Assembly (NCBI RefSeq): GCF_041361465.1 | Contig: NZ_JBGKAC010000001.1 | Location: 2,046,001 to 2,110,000, forward strand | Direction of reading: 5' to 3' | DNA: 64,000 nt | DNA from: Halobaculum sp. MBLA0143 | GTDB taxonomy: Archaea > Halobacteriota > Halobacteria > Halobacteriales > Haloferacaceae | Shown: positions 26,086 to 34,007 of the stretch, piece by piece | How positions within the stretch are numbered: the stretch's first letter is position 1 | Layout: each line of letters starts with the position of its first letter | Made by a program: the position numbers and the translations under genes | Notes under the pieces: model-generated | The model's database searches: none | Told to the model about the DNA's origin: nothing | Seen by the model: the letters and a program-made list of their open reading frames with translations, nothing else

Positions 26086-26108
26086 ACCCATATCAGTTCA
26101 ACCGAGAG

Positions 26109-26120
26109 TAAATGAATCTA
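26109..26120 (-). promoter_or_regulatory. Conserved promoter box of array lipoprotein 4
   Basis: TAGATTCATTTA on the minus strand, its TAGA end 35 bp before GTG 26085. Confidence 0.55.
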
Positions 26121-26137
26121 GGCAACAACGGCCAGCC

Positions 26138-26647
26138 TCACGCCGGAGACACGTCGACGGTGCCAGAGAGAATCTCGTCGCCGTCGTCGGCGTAGTGCGT
26201 CACCCGGACGCGCCGGATTGCCGCGTCCTCGTCGGCGACGGCGACGCGGTAGTGGACCGAGCCGGCGTCCTCCTCACAGCCCCCCGAGAGGTCAGTCTCG
26301 TCGTGGACCGACACGGAGAGCGTTCCGTCGCTCAGTTCGACCGTCGAGACGCCCCCCTCCCGACAGCTTGGGTCGCCGATACCGACGATCCGCCCTCTGA
26401 CGACGAGTCGATCCGTGGCTCGGTACACCGTGACGACGCCGCCGAGTTGCTCTCGGATGTCGATCTCGCGGTCGATGGAGTTACGCATCCCCACGGCGAG
26501 GCCGCACGGCCGGCCGATCAGCGTCCCGCAGTGGGTGGTGTCGACCCGTCGGTCGTCGATTCCGCTGACCCGCGGCGACGGCTGGCCGGTCAGACACCCC
26601 GCGAGCCCGCCGGCCGCGACCGCCGACAGCAACGCTCGTCGCTTCAC
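26138..26647 (-). CDS. Array lipoprotein 5 (cysteine-containing paralogue)
   Basis: 169 residues from GTG 26647. Signal MKRRALLSAVAAGGLAGC as in copy 2. Cysteine motifs are CGTLIGRPC, GDPSC and SGGCEED. The core is the most GC-rich and regular of the five (RLVVRGRIVGIGDPSC, YRVAVADEDAAIRRVRVTHY, GDEILSGTVDV), so it may be the ancestral copy. The array ends here; an unrelated redox gene follows on the other strand. Confidence 0.75.
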   Translation of the reverse strand: MKRRALLSAVAAGGLAGCLTGQPSPRVSGIDDRRVDTTHCGTLIGRPCGLAVGMRNSIDREIDIREQLGGVVTVYRATDRLVVRGRIVGIGDPSCREGGVSTVELSDGTLSVSVHDETDLSGGCEEDAGSVHYRVAVADEDAAIRRVRVTHYADDGDEILSGTVDVSPA

Positions 26648-26670
26648 ACCCCACCAGTCCGCACGGCCAC

Positions 26671-26681
26671 AGATGAATCTA
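26671..26681 (-). promoter_or_regulatory. Conserved promoter box of array lipoprotein 5
   Basis: TAGATTCATCT on the minus strand, its TAGA end 34 bp before GTG 26647. Confidence 0.55.
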
Positions 26682-26750
26682 CGCCAGATTCACGTCGACC
26701 GGTCGGGGCCGACAGAACAGTGAAACCGCTCGGGAACCAGAGACACACCC

Positions 26751-27830
26751 GTGTCACGACTCGACGGACTCGTTCGGGCCGCGCCGCCGCCGGCAGTCGT
26801 CGACTGGCTGATCGGCGGCTGTGTCGCGTTCGAGGTCGGCTCCGGGCTCGTCTCCTTCACCGTGGGGACGCCCGACGGCGCGTGGCTCGTCTGGCTCCAC
26901 GCGCTCGTCGGGGTGACGCTCGTCGGACTCCTCGCGTTCAAGCTCGCACGAGTGCGCCACCGCGTGCTGGGACGGGTGTCGTGGGACCGCCAGACCCCCC
27001 TCTCGATCCTGATGGCCGTCGTCGCCCTGGCCTCGCTCGCCACGGGGGTCTTCTGGACCGTCGGCGGCAACGTCCCGATCTGGGGGTGGACGACGCTCAA
27101 CCTCCACGTCGGGCTGGGGCTGTTGCTCGCTCCGTTGCTCCTCGTCCACCTCCGGGCCCGGTTCCGGCTCCCGCGGCGGACGGATCTGGACCGGCGGGCC
27201 GCGATGCGGACGGGGGCGACGCTGGCGGCCGGTGCGGTCGCCTGGCGCGTGACGGAGACGACGGACAGACTGCTCGACGGCGCGAGCCGACGCTTCACCG
27301 GGTCGAAGCCGACGGCGGACCTGTACGACACGGAGACGGAGGGCGGGCGATTCCCGGTCACCTCTTGGGTGGCGGACGATCCGGACCCGGTCGACCGCGA
27401 CGCGTGGCGGCTCCGCGTCGACGGTCACGTCGCCGACCCGGTGTCGCTGTCGGCCGACGACCTGGCGCCGGATCGGTCGTTGACCGCGACACTCGACTGC
27501 ACGAGCGGCTGGTACACGGTCCAGGAGTGGCGCGGTGTCCGGGTCGGGGACCTCCTCGCGTCCGTCGAACCCACCGACGAGGCGCGGTACGTCCGGTTCG
27601 TCTCCGTCACGGGCTACCGGTGGTCGCTGCCGTTGGAGGAGGCGCGCGACGCCCTCCTGGCGACGCACGTCGGCGACGACCGGCTGTCACACGGCCACGG
27701 CGCGCCGGCGCGGCTCGTCGCTCCCGGTCGCCGCGGGTTCCAGTGGGTGAAGTGGATCGAACGGGTGGAGGTACGCCGCGAGCCCGACCCGGCACAGTGG
27801 GTGGTGACGCTCGTCAGTGGGTTCGACTGA
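26751..27830 (+). CDS. Membrane-fused molybdopterin oxidoreductase (sulfite-oxidase fold)
   Basis: 359 residues from GTG 26751. The N-terminal half has about four transmembrane helices (roughly 14-35, 48-68, 84-106, 114-135) with histidines at H50, H70, H119 and H133, resembling a cytochrome b561-type haem module. After a basic segment (RRAAMRTGATLAAGAVAW) comes a sulfite oxidase/YedY-type molybdopterin domain with the ligand cysteine in TATLDCTSGWYTVQEW (Cys250) and GxRRGFQWVKWIERVEV at the end. It probably passes electrons between the membrane pool and an extracytoplasmic substrate. The Rieske gene follows 45 bases later. Confidence 0.85.
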   Translation: MSRLDGLVRAAPPPAVVDWLIGGCVAFEVGSGLVSFTVGTPDGAWLVWLHALVGVTLVGLLAFKLARVRHRVLGRVSWDRQTPLSILMAVVALASLATGVFWTVGGNVPIWGWTTLNLHVGLGLLLAPLLLVHLRARFRLPRRTDLDRRAAMRTGATLAAGAVAWRVTETTDRLLDGASRRFTGSKPTADLYDTETEGGRFPVTSWVADDPDPVDRDAWRLRVDGHVADPVSLSADDLAPDRSLTATLDCTSGWYTVQEWRGVRVGDLLASVEPTDEARYVRFVSVTGYRWSLPLEEARDALLATHVGDDRLSHGHGAPARLVAPGRRGFQWVKWIERVEVRREPDPAQWVVTLVSGFD

Positions 27831-27875
27831 CCGCCGGCGAGGCGTTGAAGTCGCTCCCGACCGGACTCGACTCCG

Positions 27876-28319
27876 ATGGACGACGGCACACGACTGACGA
27901 CGGCCGCGGACGTGGACGACAGCTACCTGTTCACCGTCAGCGGTCCGAGCGGGCTCGAAGAGGAGGTGTTTCTCGCACGGACGGACGCCGGTCGAGACGA
28001 GTCGACGGACGGGCCGGTCGTTCGGGCCTGGAAGAACTTCTGTATGCACGAACCGGACCAGCCGTTCCACCGGGGCGACGGCGTCGGCGTCGCGTTCCGG
28101 GACGGGCAGGCAATCTGCCCTCGCCACGGCTCGATGTTCGACCTCGACACCGGGGACTGTGACAACGGTCCCGCGGCCGGCCAGAGTATGGTCGAGGTGG
28201 ACGTGACCGTCGACGACGGGGTCGTCTACCTCACGGACGACAATCTCACGTTCGAACACGAGGGTGGACTGGACGACGACGACGGAATGCCGAGCTCCAC
28301 CTCGCACCTGGGGCTGTGA
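27876..28319 (+). CDS. Rieske [2Fe-2S] domain protein
   Basis: 147 residues. The cluster ligands are Cys56-x-His58 (FCMHEPDQPFH) and Cys81-x2-His84 (AICPRHGSMFDLDTG), with a 22-residue spacing, longer than the usual 15-17. It is soluble with no signal peptide and an Asp-rich C-terminal tail. Its position just after the molybdopterin oxidoreductase suggests it serves as an electron-transfer partner, though many haloarchaeal Rieske proteins of this type stand alone. Confidence 0.87.
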   Translation: MDDGTRLTTAADVDDSYLFTVSGPSGLEEEVFLARTDAGRDESTDGPVVRAWKNFCMHEPDQPFHRGDGVGVAFRDGQAICPRHGSMFDLDTGDCDNGPAAGQSMVEVDVTVDDGVVYLTDDNLTFEHEGGLDDDDGMPSSTSHLGL

Positions 28320-28374
28320 GCCCTCCGTGACGGCGACGTGGTGACGTGATAGCGTGACGGCGTGGTGCCCGGGC

Positions 28375-29592
28375 TCACTCCAGTGTCGACGCGAGGTGGT
28401 CACAGACGACCGGCCAGTGGTCGGCGGCGCGGGCGTTCGCCGCCGGCGTGCCGCCGAGCGCCAGCCCGCCGGCGACGGTCGCCGTCGTCGGCGGCGCGTG
28501 TGGGAGTCCGATTCCGTGGCCAGCGTCCGAGTACTGGCGCGTCTCCACGGTCGTGCCCGCGTCGGCGAGCGCCTCGGCGTCGGTCGCGCTGGGCCACATC
28601 TGGTCGTCGCCGCCGGCGACGAGCAACGCCGGGGCGTCGACGGCTGCCGCGTCGATCCGAGCGTCGGCCAGCCGGTCGGGAGAGACCCGCTCGCGGGAGT
28701 CGGCGTACGTGTCCCGGAAGACGGTGGCGCCGTCGTCGGTTTCGCCGGGGGCAGCGCGGAACGGGACGAACGGGAGCGGGTCACCGTCGTCGGTCCACGA
28801 GCTGCGGGGTGTCTCGCCGCCGTCCAACGCCTGCCACCGGTACTGTGTGGGGGCGACCGCGACGACGGTCGCCGGCCACGACCGACGGGCGACGGTCACG
28901 AGCGCGAGCTCTGCGCCCTTCGACCGGCCGAACAGGGCGACCGACTCCCCGACTGCCGGCCGTTCGCGGAGGTGTCGGGCGGCGTCGTCGACCGTCTCGA
29001 CCGGGACTCCCGCGAGCGCGTCCGGCAGCGGCGCCGGATCGCCGAAGTACTGGACGGCGAGCGTGGCGTAGCCGCGCGACGCGAGCGCCGCAGCGACGCC
29101 ACGCAGCGGTCGGCCGGCGGAGCCGTGGAGGGCGACGACGCCGGGGTGTGGCCCGTCGCCCGCCGGCTCGAACAGGTCGCCGACGACACGCGCCGTCTCG
29201 ACACGCTCGTGGGTGACGCCGCCGGCGGCCCGTCGCCGGATCGTCTCCGTCTCTGCGACGACGTCGCCGCCGACCCGAACGGTCACTGTGACCGTCGGAT
29301 CGCTCGCGTCGCCGGTCGGTCGACCGCCGCCCGGGCCGTCCGTCTCGCTCGGCGCCCACAGCCAGCCCGTCGGGGCGAGCCCGTCGTAGTCGCCGTCGAC
29401 CGGCGCTCGCTCGGCCGTGTCGACGACGCCGTCGCCGTCCGCCCGGAACTGGAGGTCGGCGGTCCCGGTGCCGTCGAACCACGCGGTCGCACGCGACTCG
29501 ACGGTCACCACCGTGTCCGGCGGGAGACCGGTTACGCGGAGGGCTGTCGGCTCGTCCCGACGAGTCTCGTCGGGGAGGTGGACGGTCGCCAC
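28375..29592 (-). CDS. Acyl-CoA thioesterase/BAAT-type alpha/beta hydrolase
   Basis: 405 residues. The two-domain layout matches acyl-CoA thioester hydrolases and bile-acid-CoA amino acid transferases. A beta-rich N-terminal domain (about 1-130) precedes an alpha/beta hydrolase domain with HPGVVALHGSAGRPLRGVAA, the nucleophile elbow FGRSKGAELAL and a final SDAGHGIGLPH carrying the catalytic histidine. The nucleophile is serine, not the cysteine of mammalian BAAT, so hydrolysis is more likely than amino-acid transfer. Substrate unknown. Confidence 0.82.
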   Translation of the reverse strand: MATVHLPDETRRDEPTALRVTGLPPDTVVTVESRATAWFDGTGTADLQFRADGDGVVDTAERAPVDGDYDGLAPTGWLWAPSETDGPGGGRPTGDASDPTVTVTVRVGGDVVAETETIRRRAAGGVTHERVETARVVGDLFEPAGDGPHPGVVALHGSAGRPLRGVAAALASRGYATLAVQYFGDPAPLPDALAGVPVETVDDAARHLRERPAVGESVALFGRSKGAELALVTVARRSWPATVVAVAPTQYRWQALDGGETPRSSWTDDGDPLPFVPFRAAPGETDDGATVFRDTYADSRERVSPDRLADARIDAAAVDAPALLVAGGDDQMWPSATDAEALADAGTTVETRQYSDAGHGIGLPHAPPTTATVAGGLALGGTPAANARAADHWPVVCDHLASTLE

Positions 29593-29658
29593 GGATCGTT
29601 GCGTGGCGAGGGTCGTACTAGTAGCTACGCCAATCGTGAGAACAGTTCCCGAAGCAGG

Positions 29659-30480
29659 TCAGGCCGTTTGGATCTCCATCACGCGGGTGCCACAGTCCTC
29701 GCAGTCGTAGGTGAACACCTCGGCGACACTACAACAGGACTCGACGGTGTCTTCTCCCAGCGCCATCGGGCCGCCACAGTCCGGACACGACTCCGCGAAC
29801 ACGCGGAGCCCGGCGAGCAGTTGGCCGGCGTCGGCGCGGTCCATCGCCTCCACGTCGACCCCGTGGTCCGCGAGCGCGTCGATGGCGCCGAGGTCGGCCG
29901 CGAGCGCGGCCTCGGACGGCCACTGTGCCACCCGCGTGTCGCCGTCGTAGACGGTGCACCCCCCGCCGGTCTCGCCGGCCGACTCGATCTCGCCGCCGGG
30001 GTCGACACGCGGCTCGTCCAACTCGAGTAGGTCGCCGACGGCGTCCGCGAGGTTCGCGTCCGCCTCGTCGATGGCGGCGTCCCAGACCGGCCAGAACCCT
30101 TCGACCAACTCGACGTCCTCACCGTCCGGCGTCTCGGTGATGATCCCGTGTTCGAGGAGGTACGTCTCCGGGTCCACGTCCCCTTCGTACGCCGGGGCGT
30201 CCGTCGCGCCGGCTGGTTCTTTCCCGAACAGCTCCAACAGCCACGGCGGGAAGTACCGTTTCGTCAGCTCCGGTGTCCCGGGGACGAGGTACCCCCGGAC
30301 CGCGACAGAGGCGACGCCGAGGACGGCGAAGGCCACTGCGACGGCTGGCTGAATCACTGCCAGCCCCGCAGCCACGACCGCGGTGATGAGGAGATTCGTC
30401 ACCGTACACGGGGTACACCTGTTCTCACCGGTGTACTCCGGCTGCCGAACCTCGTCGTAGAGTCGGTTCACGACTGACAT
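29659..30480 (-). CDS. Membrane protein with C-terminal zinc ribbon
   Basis: 273 residues from ATG 30480. An N-terminal CTPC pair precedes two hydrophobic segments (about 28-65). A long acidic cytoplasmic region follows, and the C-terminus has a likely zinc ribbon: CPDCGGPM, then CCSVAEVF and CEDCGTRVME. Function unknown; such proteins are common in haloarchaea as uncharacterised membrane proteins. A TATGTTTAC box about 25 bp upstream supports the start. Confidence 0.7.
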   Translation of the reverse strand: MSVVNRLYDEVRQPEYTGENRCTPCTVTNLLITAVVAAGLAVIQPAVAVAFAVLGVASVAVRGYLVPGTPELTKRYFPPWLLELFGKEPAGATDAPAYEGDVDPETYLLEHGIITETPDGEDVELVEGFWPVWDAAIDEADANLADAVGDLLELDEPRVDPGGEIESAGETGGGCTVYDGDTRVAQWPSEAALAADLGAIDALADHGVDVEAMDRADAGQLLAGLRVFAESCPDCGGPMALGEDTVESCCSVAEVFTYDCEDCGTRVMEIQTA

Positions 30481-30592
30481 ACGAGAAGCTACTGTGTCTC
30501 GTAAACATAGTTCTTTCGCGAGAAATTCGACACAGAGGCGTGGAAGAAGGACGACCGACGCGCTTGAGTGGTCCGGTCCCGGACGGTCTCGT

Positions 30593-30820
30593 GTGGCTTG
30601 GGACCAGACGGAGACGGTGGACACGGTGACGGAGTGGGAACGGACGGACGGTACCGCGACCGTCCGGATCCGCGAACGGCCGGACGGCCGGTTCGTCGTC
30701 CGGGTGGACAGACTCCAACAGGCCCCGGAGGGGCCGGCCTACGAGCGAGCGACCGCCGACGACCGCGACGACGCGGAGACGCTCGCCGAGACGTTTCGGG
30801 AGCAGTTCGACGTTCAGTAG
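30593..30820 (+). CDS. Small conserved haloarchaeal protein (75 aa)
   Basis: Starts with GTG 30593; an upstream in-frame ATG is less likely because its extra residues are basic and unlike the rest. The compact body (TEWERTDGTATVRIRERPDG, then FVVRVDRLQQAPEG and a C-terminal helix) looks like a small beta-beta-beta-alpha fold seen in uncharacterised haloarchaeal proteins. Its end overlaps the convergent permease gene by a few bases. Confidence 0.65.
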   Translation: MAWDQTETVDTVTEWERTDGTATVRIRERPDGRFVVRVDRLQQAPEGPAYERATADDRDDAETLAETFREQFDVQ

Positions 30821-31680
30821 TCGCCCAACACCCCCCGCCGGCGGGCGCGTCCGAGACAGACCCGGAACACCGCGTACCCCGCGGCGAGATAGCCGCCGGC
30901 GGCCGCGAGCGCGACGGCGTGATCGGTGAGCGAGAAGGCCGACAGCCCGACCCCCTCCCGCATCGCCCGCCCGAGCATGACGTTGGCCTGGACGACCGGT
31001 AGCGCCCGTAGCCAGGGGAACTCTCCGACCGGCGCAGCGATCAGCGCGACCAGCGCGAACGTGAACAGCGTGGTCGCGCTCTCCAACCGCTTGACCAGAA
31101 GCGCCACGCCGCCGACGGCGAAGCCGACACCGAGAAACGGCGCCGCCGCGAGGACGACCAATGGGACGACGGTGAACGGGTCGATCACCAGGGTTTCCCC
31201 GGTGATGAGGAGCGCCAACACGAGGTGCGCGAGGATCTGGAACGACGACCAGAGGAACTCAGCGGCGACGGTCGCCCCGAGGACGGAGCCGAAGCCGAGC
31301 GGCGAGAGGTAGAGCCGTTCCAGCGTCCCCCACTGTGCCTCCTGTGTGACGATCGACGAAGCGGCGCCGAACGCGGTCTGTGCGACGAAGAAGACGAAGT
31401 AGCCGACGACGACTCCGCCGAGCTGTTCGCCGAACGAGGGGCCGGCGATGCGGCGACCGCCGGCGACGATCCCGACGAGCACGAACAGGAATCCGACCTG
31501 ACCGAGCAGAAAGTTCGTCGCGTACCGGAGCGTCGTCGTCACCTCCTTGCGAAACACACTCGTGAACAGCCGCCAAGCCGACACGAGCCGTCGAGGGTCG
31601 TCCGGCCGAGCGGGGTCGTCCGGCCGAGCGGTGCCCAGGAACCCCGTCTCGGAGCCGTCCCCGCGGCCGTCGTCACTCAC
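30814..31680 (-). CDS. ABC-2 type transporter permease
   Basis: 288 residues, about six transmembrane helices. Partner of the ATPase gene just upstream. The fold follows ABC-2 exporters: an N-terminal interface helix (RLFTSVFRKEVTTTLRYATN), membrane helices, and the conserved EAQWGTLERLYLSPL loop. It overlaps the ATPase gene; GTG 31680 is preferred, GTG 31689 adds three residues. The divergently placed secreted peptide 1.2 kb away is a candidate cargo or a regulated neighbour. Confidence 0.85.
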   Translation of the reverse strand: MSDDGRGDGSETGFLGTARPDDPARPDDPRRLVSAWRLFTSVFRKEVTTTLRYATNFLLGQVGFLFVLVGIVAGGRRIAGPSFGEQLGGVVVGYFVFFVAQTAFGAASSIVTQEAQWGTLERLYLSPLGFGSVLGATVAAEFLWSSFQILAHLVLALLITGETLVIDPFTVVPLVVLAAAPFLGVGFAVGGVALLVKRLESATTLFTFALVALIAAPVGEFPWLRALPVVQANVMLGRAMREGVGLSAFSLTDHAVALAAAGGYLAAGYAVFRVCLGRARRRGVLGDY

Positions 31681-32665
31681 CCTCTTCACCCCCGGTGAGC
31701 CGCAGGAACACCTCTTCGAAGTCCGGTTCGACCGACTCTACCCGGGCGAGTCGGCCGTCCGCGGCCGCGAGATACGAGACCGTCTCCGCGAACGCGTCCT
31801 CGTCGCCGACGGTGACGGTCGCGGTGACTCGGTCGTCCGTCTCGTCGTACACCGTCACCGTACACCGGCGTTCGAGCCCGTCGCGGAGTCCGTTGCCCGG
31901 CGTCTCGAGTGTGAACTCGTACGTCTGGGTGCGAAACAGGTCCAAGAGTGCGTCCACGCTGTCGTCGGCGACGACCTCGCCGTCCGACAGCACAACCACA
32001 CGGTCACACAGATCCTGAATCACGTCCATGTCGTGACTCGACAACACCACCGCCAGGTCCTCCTCGGCGACGAGCGAGGCGAGTTCCCGTCGAAGTTCGA
32101 GGGAACTCTCTACGTCCAGCCCCAGCGTCGGCTCGTCTAAGAACACTACGTCTACGTCGCGCGCAAGTGTCGTCGCCAGCGACACCTTCTGTTTCATTCC
32201 GCGCGAGAGTTCTCGCACCGGATCGTCGGCCCTGTCGGCGAGTCCGAACCGCTTCAGCAGTTCGTCGTGGCGGTCACGGAGCCGGTCCGTGTCCCGCCCC
32301 GCGACGCCAGCGAAGAACTCCAGGTTCTCCCGGGGCGTGAGTCGCCAGTAGACGTTTCGCGCCCCCTCCAGCATCGCCGCGGTGTGTCTGTGGACGACCC
32401 GCGGGTTCGCCTGCGCGTTGACGCCCGCGACGGCCACGTCCCCGCCCGTCGGCTCTACGAGCCCGAGCAGACAGCTCAGACACGTCGTCTTGCCCGCGCC
32501 GTTCGGCCCGAGCAGTCCGACGACCTCGCCGGGGCGGATCTCGAAGGAGACGCCGTCTAACGCACGGAATTCGTCGTACTCTTTCCGGAGATCGCGGACG
32601 GCGACAATAGGCACATCCGATTTCTTACTGGTTTCCAAATCGTACTGATCTTTTGCTGACATCAT
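31673..32665 (-). CDS. ABC transporter ATP-binding protein
   Basis: 330 residues. Complete ATPase motifs: Walker A LLGPNGAGKTTCLS, signature LSRGMKQKVSLA, Walker B DVVFLDEPTLGLD and the switch histidine in LSSHDMD. The C-terminal 100 residues form the extra domain typical of drug or peptide ABC-2 exporters. Two adjacent ATGs start it (32665 and 32662). The first 20 residues (KDQYDLETSKKSD) are less GC-rich than usual for this genome. First gene of a two-gene operon. Confidence 0.9.
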   Translation of the reverse strand: MMSAKDQYDLETSKKSDVPIVAVRDLRKEYDEFRALDGVSFEIRPGEVVGLLGPNGAGKTTCLSCLLGLVEPTGGDVAVAGVNAQANPRVVHRHTAAMLEGARNVYWRLTPRENLEFFAGVAGRDTDRLRDRHDELLKRFGLADRADDPVRELSRGMKQKVSLATTLARDVDVVFLDEPTLGLDVESSLELRRELASLVAEEDLAVVLSSHDMDVIQDLCDRVVVLSDGEVVADDSVDALLDLFRTQTYEFTLETPGNGLRDGLERRCTVTVYDETDDRVTATVTVGDEDAFAETVSYLAAADGRLARVESVEPDFEEVFLRLTGGEEGE

Positions 32666-32856
32666 GGGGCCTCTTCGTCCTTCTGTGAGAACTTAGTTGT
32701 ATACTAATGAGTGTTATGAAACTGAAAATATGAAAAATAACTCTCAGATACTAGTTACTACTTATTTCTCTGAATTGAACGTCTTTTTTCTGTTATTTTA
32801 TTCTTACACTGTTGATATTCATTTATAATGCTTCGTGGGAGATTCATGTGTGCACT
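32666..32856. promoter_or_regulatory. AT-rich divergent spacer between ABC exporter and peptide genes
   Basis: About 190 bases that are strikingly AT-rich compared with the surrounding sequence. Toward the exporter, ATTAGTATACAAC (32697-32709, minus strand) contains a TATA-like palindrome roughly 32-44 bp before its ATG. Toward the peptide gene, TTTATAAT lies 28-35 bp before its ATG. Poly-T tracts near 32785 add curvature potential. The composition suggests imported DNA. Confidence 0.65.
32822..32829 (+). promoter_or_regulatory. TATA box of the secreted peptide gene
   Basis: TTTATAAT, 28-35 bp upstream of ATG 32857. The spacing makes that ATG the leaderless start and excludes the in-frame ATG at 32812, which lies before the box. 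Confidence 0.7.
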
Positions 32857-33099
32857 ATGTCAGAGAGCACTCGACTCGGTACGCTCCTTCGACTGACGCT
32901 AGTAGTTTCGCTCATCCTCTCGTTCACAGGGGCTGGTGTTGCAGCGCCGGCAACGGACACTGGTGAACTGGACGCACAGCCGACTCTGTCTGAGTCGCTC
33001 ACTCAGGTGACTCCGAGTGCGGCCACCGAACAGGTCGCCAACCCGGAGGCAATCTGTATCAAGATAAGCAAGGGGAAGATAGTGATCGTCACATGCTGA
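32857..33099 (+). CDS. Small secreted peptide precursor with two-cysteine hairpin core
   Basis: 80 residues. A basic start and hydrophobic stretch (LRLTLVVSLILSFTGAGVAA) form a signal peptide, likely cleaved near Ala30. A Thr/Ser/Glu-rich propeptide-like section of about 35 residues follows. The C-terminus reads EAICIKISKGKIVIVTC, with Cys67 and Cys80 flanking alternating hydrophobic and polar residues around an SKGK turn. That is the pattern of a disulfide-closed beta-hairpin, cationic in its loop. It faces an ABC exporter across an AT-rich spacer. A halocin-like or signalling peptide is possible; no known family recognised. Confidence 0.65.
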   Translation: MSESTRLGTLLRLTLVVSLILSFTGAGVAAPATDTGELDAQPTLSESLTQVTPSAATEQVANPEAICIKISKGKIVIVTC

Positions 33100-33126
33100 C
33101 CTGAGTGGTCAAGCACAGCCTCGTTA

Positions 33127-33954
33127 CTACAACTCCGGCGGCTCGTCGTCCTGGAACCGTTTCGTCGTCTCGACGAGCGGGTGGCGGGCGTAGTCGACCA
33201 CTTCCACGTCGCCGATGCCGGTGAGGCCCTCCTTGCGCGCGGTGCGTTCCATCCCCAGTTCCACGCCGTCGGCGGCGTCGATGACGATCACGTACGCGTC
33301 CATCTGGTCGACGCCGACGCGGTCGCCGGCGAGCACGCGGTGGTGGCCGTCCGCGAGCACGAGTGTGCCGGCGTTGTCGATCACGACCAACGGCTCCGCG
33401 AGCCCACGCTCCAGTTCGTACGTCCGACCGGCCAGTTCGTCGGCGTACACCCGGGCCTGCGTGGGGACGAGCGTCGACAGCGACACCTCCCGGCGCTCCT
33501 GGCTCACGGTCACGTCGTGGATCTCCTCCAACGTCCGCATGAGCTTGCCCACCTTCTCCGGGGTGGCGCGTTCGATCTGGCTGCGGATCACGTCCGTGTT
33601 GGAGATGATACCGACGAGGTGGCCGGCGTCGTCGACGACCGGGAGCTTCTGGATGCCGGACCGGAGGATCACCCGCGCGGCGTCCGTCACGTTCATCTCC
33701 GGGTGCGCGACGATGATGTCGTCGGACATCGCCGTGAACAGGGGCGCCGAGCGGTCCGCCAACAGGAGGTCGCGGGCGGAGACGAAGCCGACGACCTGGC
33801 GGCCGTCCGTCACCGGGAACCCGTTGTGGCCCTCGCTCTCGGCGATTCGCTCGGCCACCTCGCGGACGGTGTCGTCCGGCGACACCGTCGCTACGTCGCG
33901 GGTCATGTACTCCGCGACCTGCGCCTTCGACGTGTCGCTCCGGGAGTCGCTCAT
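33127..33954 (-). CDS. CBS-pair protein with ParB-like C-terminal domain
   Basis: 275 residues from ATG 33954. Two CBS motifs occupy about 12-150 (VAEYMTRDVATVSPDDTVRE and DDIIVAHPEMNVTDAARVIL), usually an adenosyl-nucleotide sensor. The rest resembles a ParB/sulfiredoxin-type nuclease-like domain: EEIHDVTVSQERREVSLSTL, then LVLADGHHRVLAG. There is no helix-turn-helix, so it is probably not a chromosome-partition protein. This combination recurs in haloarchaea; its substrate is unknown. Confidence 0.82.
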   Translation of the reverse strand: MSDSRSDTSKAQVAEYMTRDVATVSPDDTVREVAERIAESEGHNGFPVTDGRQVVGFVSARDLLLADRSAPLFTAMSDDIIVAHPEMNVTDAARVILRSGIQKLPVVDDAGHLVGIISNTDVIRSQIERATPEKVGKLMRTLEEIHDVTVSQERREVSLSTLVPTQARVYADELAGRTYELERGLAEPLVVIDNAGTLVLADGHHRVLAGDRVGVDQMDAYVIVIDAADGVELGMERTARKEGLTGIGDVEVVDYARHPLVETTKRFQDDEPPEL

Positions 33955-34007
33955 CGTCTCTGATTCGGTTGGCCGCCCGAAAGAGTTTGTGACCCTGCCG
34001 TCCGCCG

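Noticed and set aside
23898-26647. Lipoprotein array as a mobile-element cassette
   Set aside because: No integrase, transposase, terminal inverted repeat or target duplication seen around it; tandem duplication explains it.
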